Source of the DNA: Caldifarciminota bacterium
Lineage (GTDB): Bacteria; Hydrothermota; Tepidihabitantia; SM23-42
Reading direction: 5' to 3'
Length of the DNA stretch: 39,279 nt
NCBI GenBank assembly: GCA_016936155.1
Contig: JAFGPO010000099.1
Span: 1 to 39,279 of the forward strand
A model generated the notes under the pieces. That model had not been told where the DNA came from. It did not search any database and saw nothing but the letters and a program-made list of their open reading frames with translations. This document shows, piece by piece, positions 38,829 through 39,279 of the stretch. How positions within the stretch are numbered: the first letter of the stretch is position 1; the number at the start of each line of letters is the position of its first letter. Position numbers and translations under genes: made by a program.

Positions 38829-39279
38829 TTATTTCTTGCGTGTAAACGGCATGCCGAGGCCTTCGAGCAATGCGATGGCATCTTCATCTTTTTTTGCGGT
38901 TGTCACGATCGCAATATCCATACCGAATACTTTTTTGATCTTATCATATTCAATTTCTGGAAAGATCGTTTGTTCAGTAAGTCCAAGATTATAGCAGCCG
39001 CGTCCATCAAAGGAATTTCGCGAGAAACCACGGAAATCGCGGATCCGGGGGGAAGCAACATTAACAAAACGGTCGAAAAACTCATACATCCGTGCCCCGC
39101 GCAGGGTGATTTTCATGCCGATCGTCATTCCTTTGCGGATATGGAAATTCGATATCGGTCGTTTTGCTTTGGTCGGAACCGGTGCCTGACCAAATATCCT
39201 GGCCAGATCATCCCGTACGATATCAAGTACTTTGGTATCGTTCACGGCTTCACCGACCCCGACATTGACAACGATCTTC
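38829..39279 (-). CDS. rplE: 50S ribosomal protein L5, N-terminus outside window
   Basis: The frame is open to the right edge of the window, with [18 protein letters not shown] before the GTG at 39245, so this is a 5'-truncated gene and GTG 39245 is not its start. [60 protein letters not shown] and [10 protein letters not shown] are the standard L5 blocks. The C-terminus ([15 protein letters not shown]) is complete. L5 binds 5S rRNA in the large-subunit central protuberance. About 150 of roughly 180 residues are visible. Confidence 0.97.
   Translation of the reverse strand, partial: KIVVNVGVGEAVNDTKVLDIVRDDLARIFGQAPVPTKAKRPISNFHIRKGMTIGMKITLRGARMYEFFDRFVNVASPRIRDFRGFSRNSFDGRGCYNLGLTEQTIFPEIEYDKIKKVFGMDIAIVTTAKKDEDAIALLEGLGMPFTRKK

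Overview
The window looks like chromosomal DNA from an uncultured Gram-negative bacterium of the FCB / candidate WOR-3 (Stahlbacteria) type. This is inferred from three things: an LPS-export set (LptC-LptA-LptB with an LpxL-like acyltransferase), a large C25 (gingipain-like) peptidase ending in a type IX secretion C-terminal domain, and a second orphan type IX tail. No rRNA, tRNA or CRISPR array was seen. The taxonomic call is inference and needs a marker-gene tree.

Layout. 1-5 kb is eroded: a truncated hypothetical gene, an AAA/DUF4143 ATPase, a dead RAYT/Y1-type transposase element bounded by 28-bp perfect inverted repeats, an orphan type IX tail, a methyltransferase, a UspA fragment, an outer-membrane-like protein and a signal-peptide-only ORF. 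5-6.4 kb holds a small LuxR-type HTH protein, a 19-residue microprotein with its own promoter and terminator, and a patatin-like lipase. 6.5-11.7 kb is an operon HD protein-glyQ-glyS-aspS, in which aspS seems to start at ATT. 11.7-14.7 kb holds a small lipoprotein, a bactofilin-like membrane protein and an NtrC-type response regulator. 14.9-21 kb is pyrG-LpxL-like-lptC-lptA-lptB-GT39-like glycosyltransferase, facing the C25 peptidase (21-24 kb).

24.1-29.8 kb is the most unusual part. One leaderless promoter precedes four codirectional genes: an unrecognised 287-aa protein, two divergent BrxD-like (DUF2791-type) P-loop ATPases, the second with an N-terminal UvrD/PcrA-tail-like domain, and an Lhr/BrxHI-like helicase. 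No other BREX gene (BrxA, BrxB, BrxC, PglX, PglZ) lies in the window, so this may be a stand-alone DNA-processing or defence cassette.

29.8-39.3 kb: a repeat-rich spacer with REP-like hairpins, an FN3-like lipoprotein, mgtE, a PhzF-family protein, an NSS transporter with a 30-residue MetS-like partner, a UlaG-like metallohydrolase, two-subunit class I fumarase, recR, and the end of a ribosomal protein operon (rplE-rpsN) that stops at rpsN.

A window-wide signal is the promoter grammar. At least ten genes are preceded by TTGAC(A/T)-like and TATAAT-like hexamers, almost always 16 nt apart, with the -10 only 5-8 nt before the ATG. This geometry predicts leaderless mRNAs. Internal operon genes and several leadered genes instead carry AGGAGG-type ribosome binding sites.
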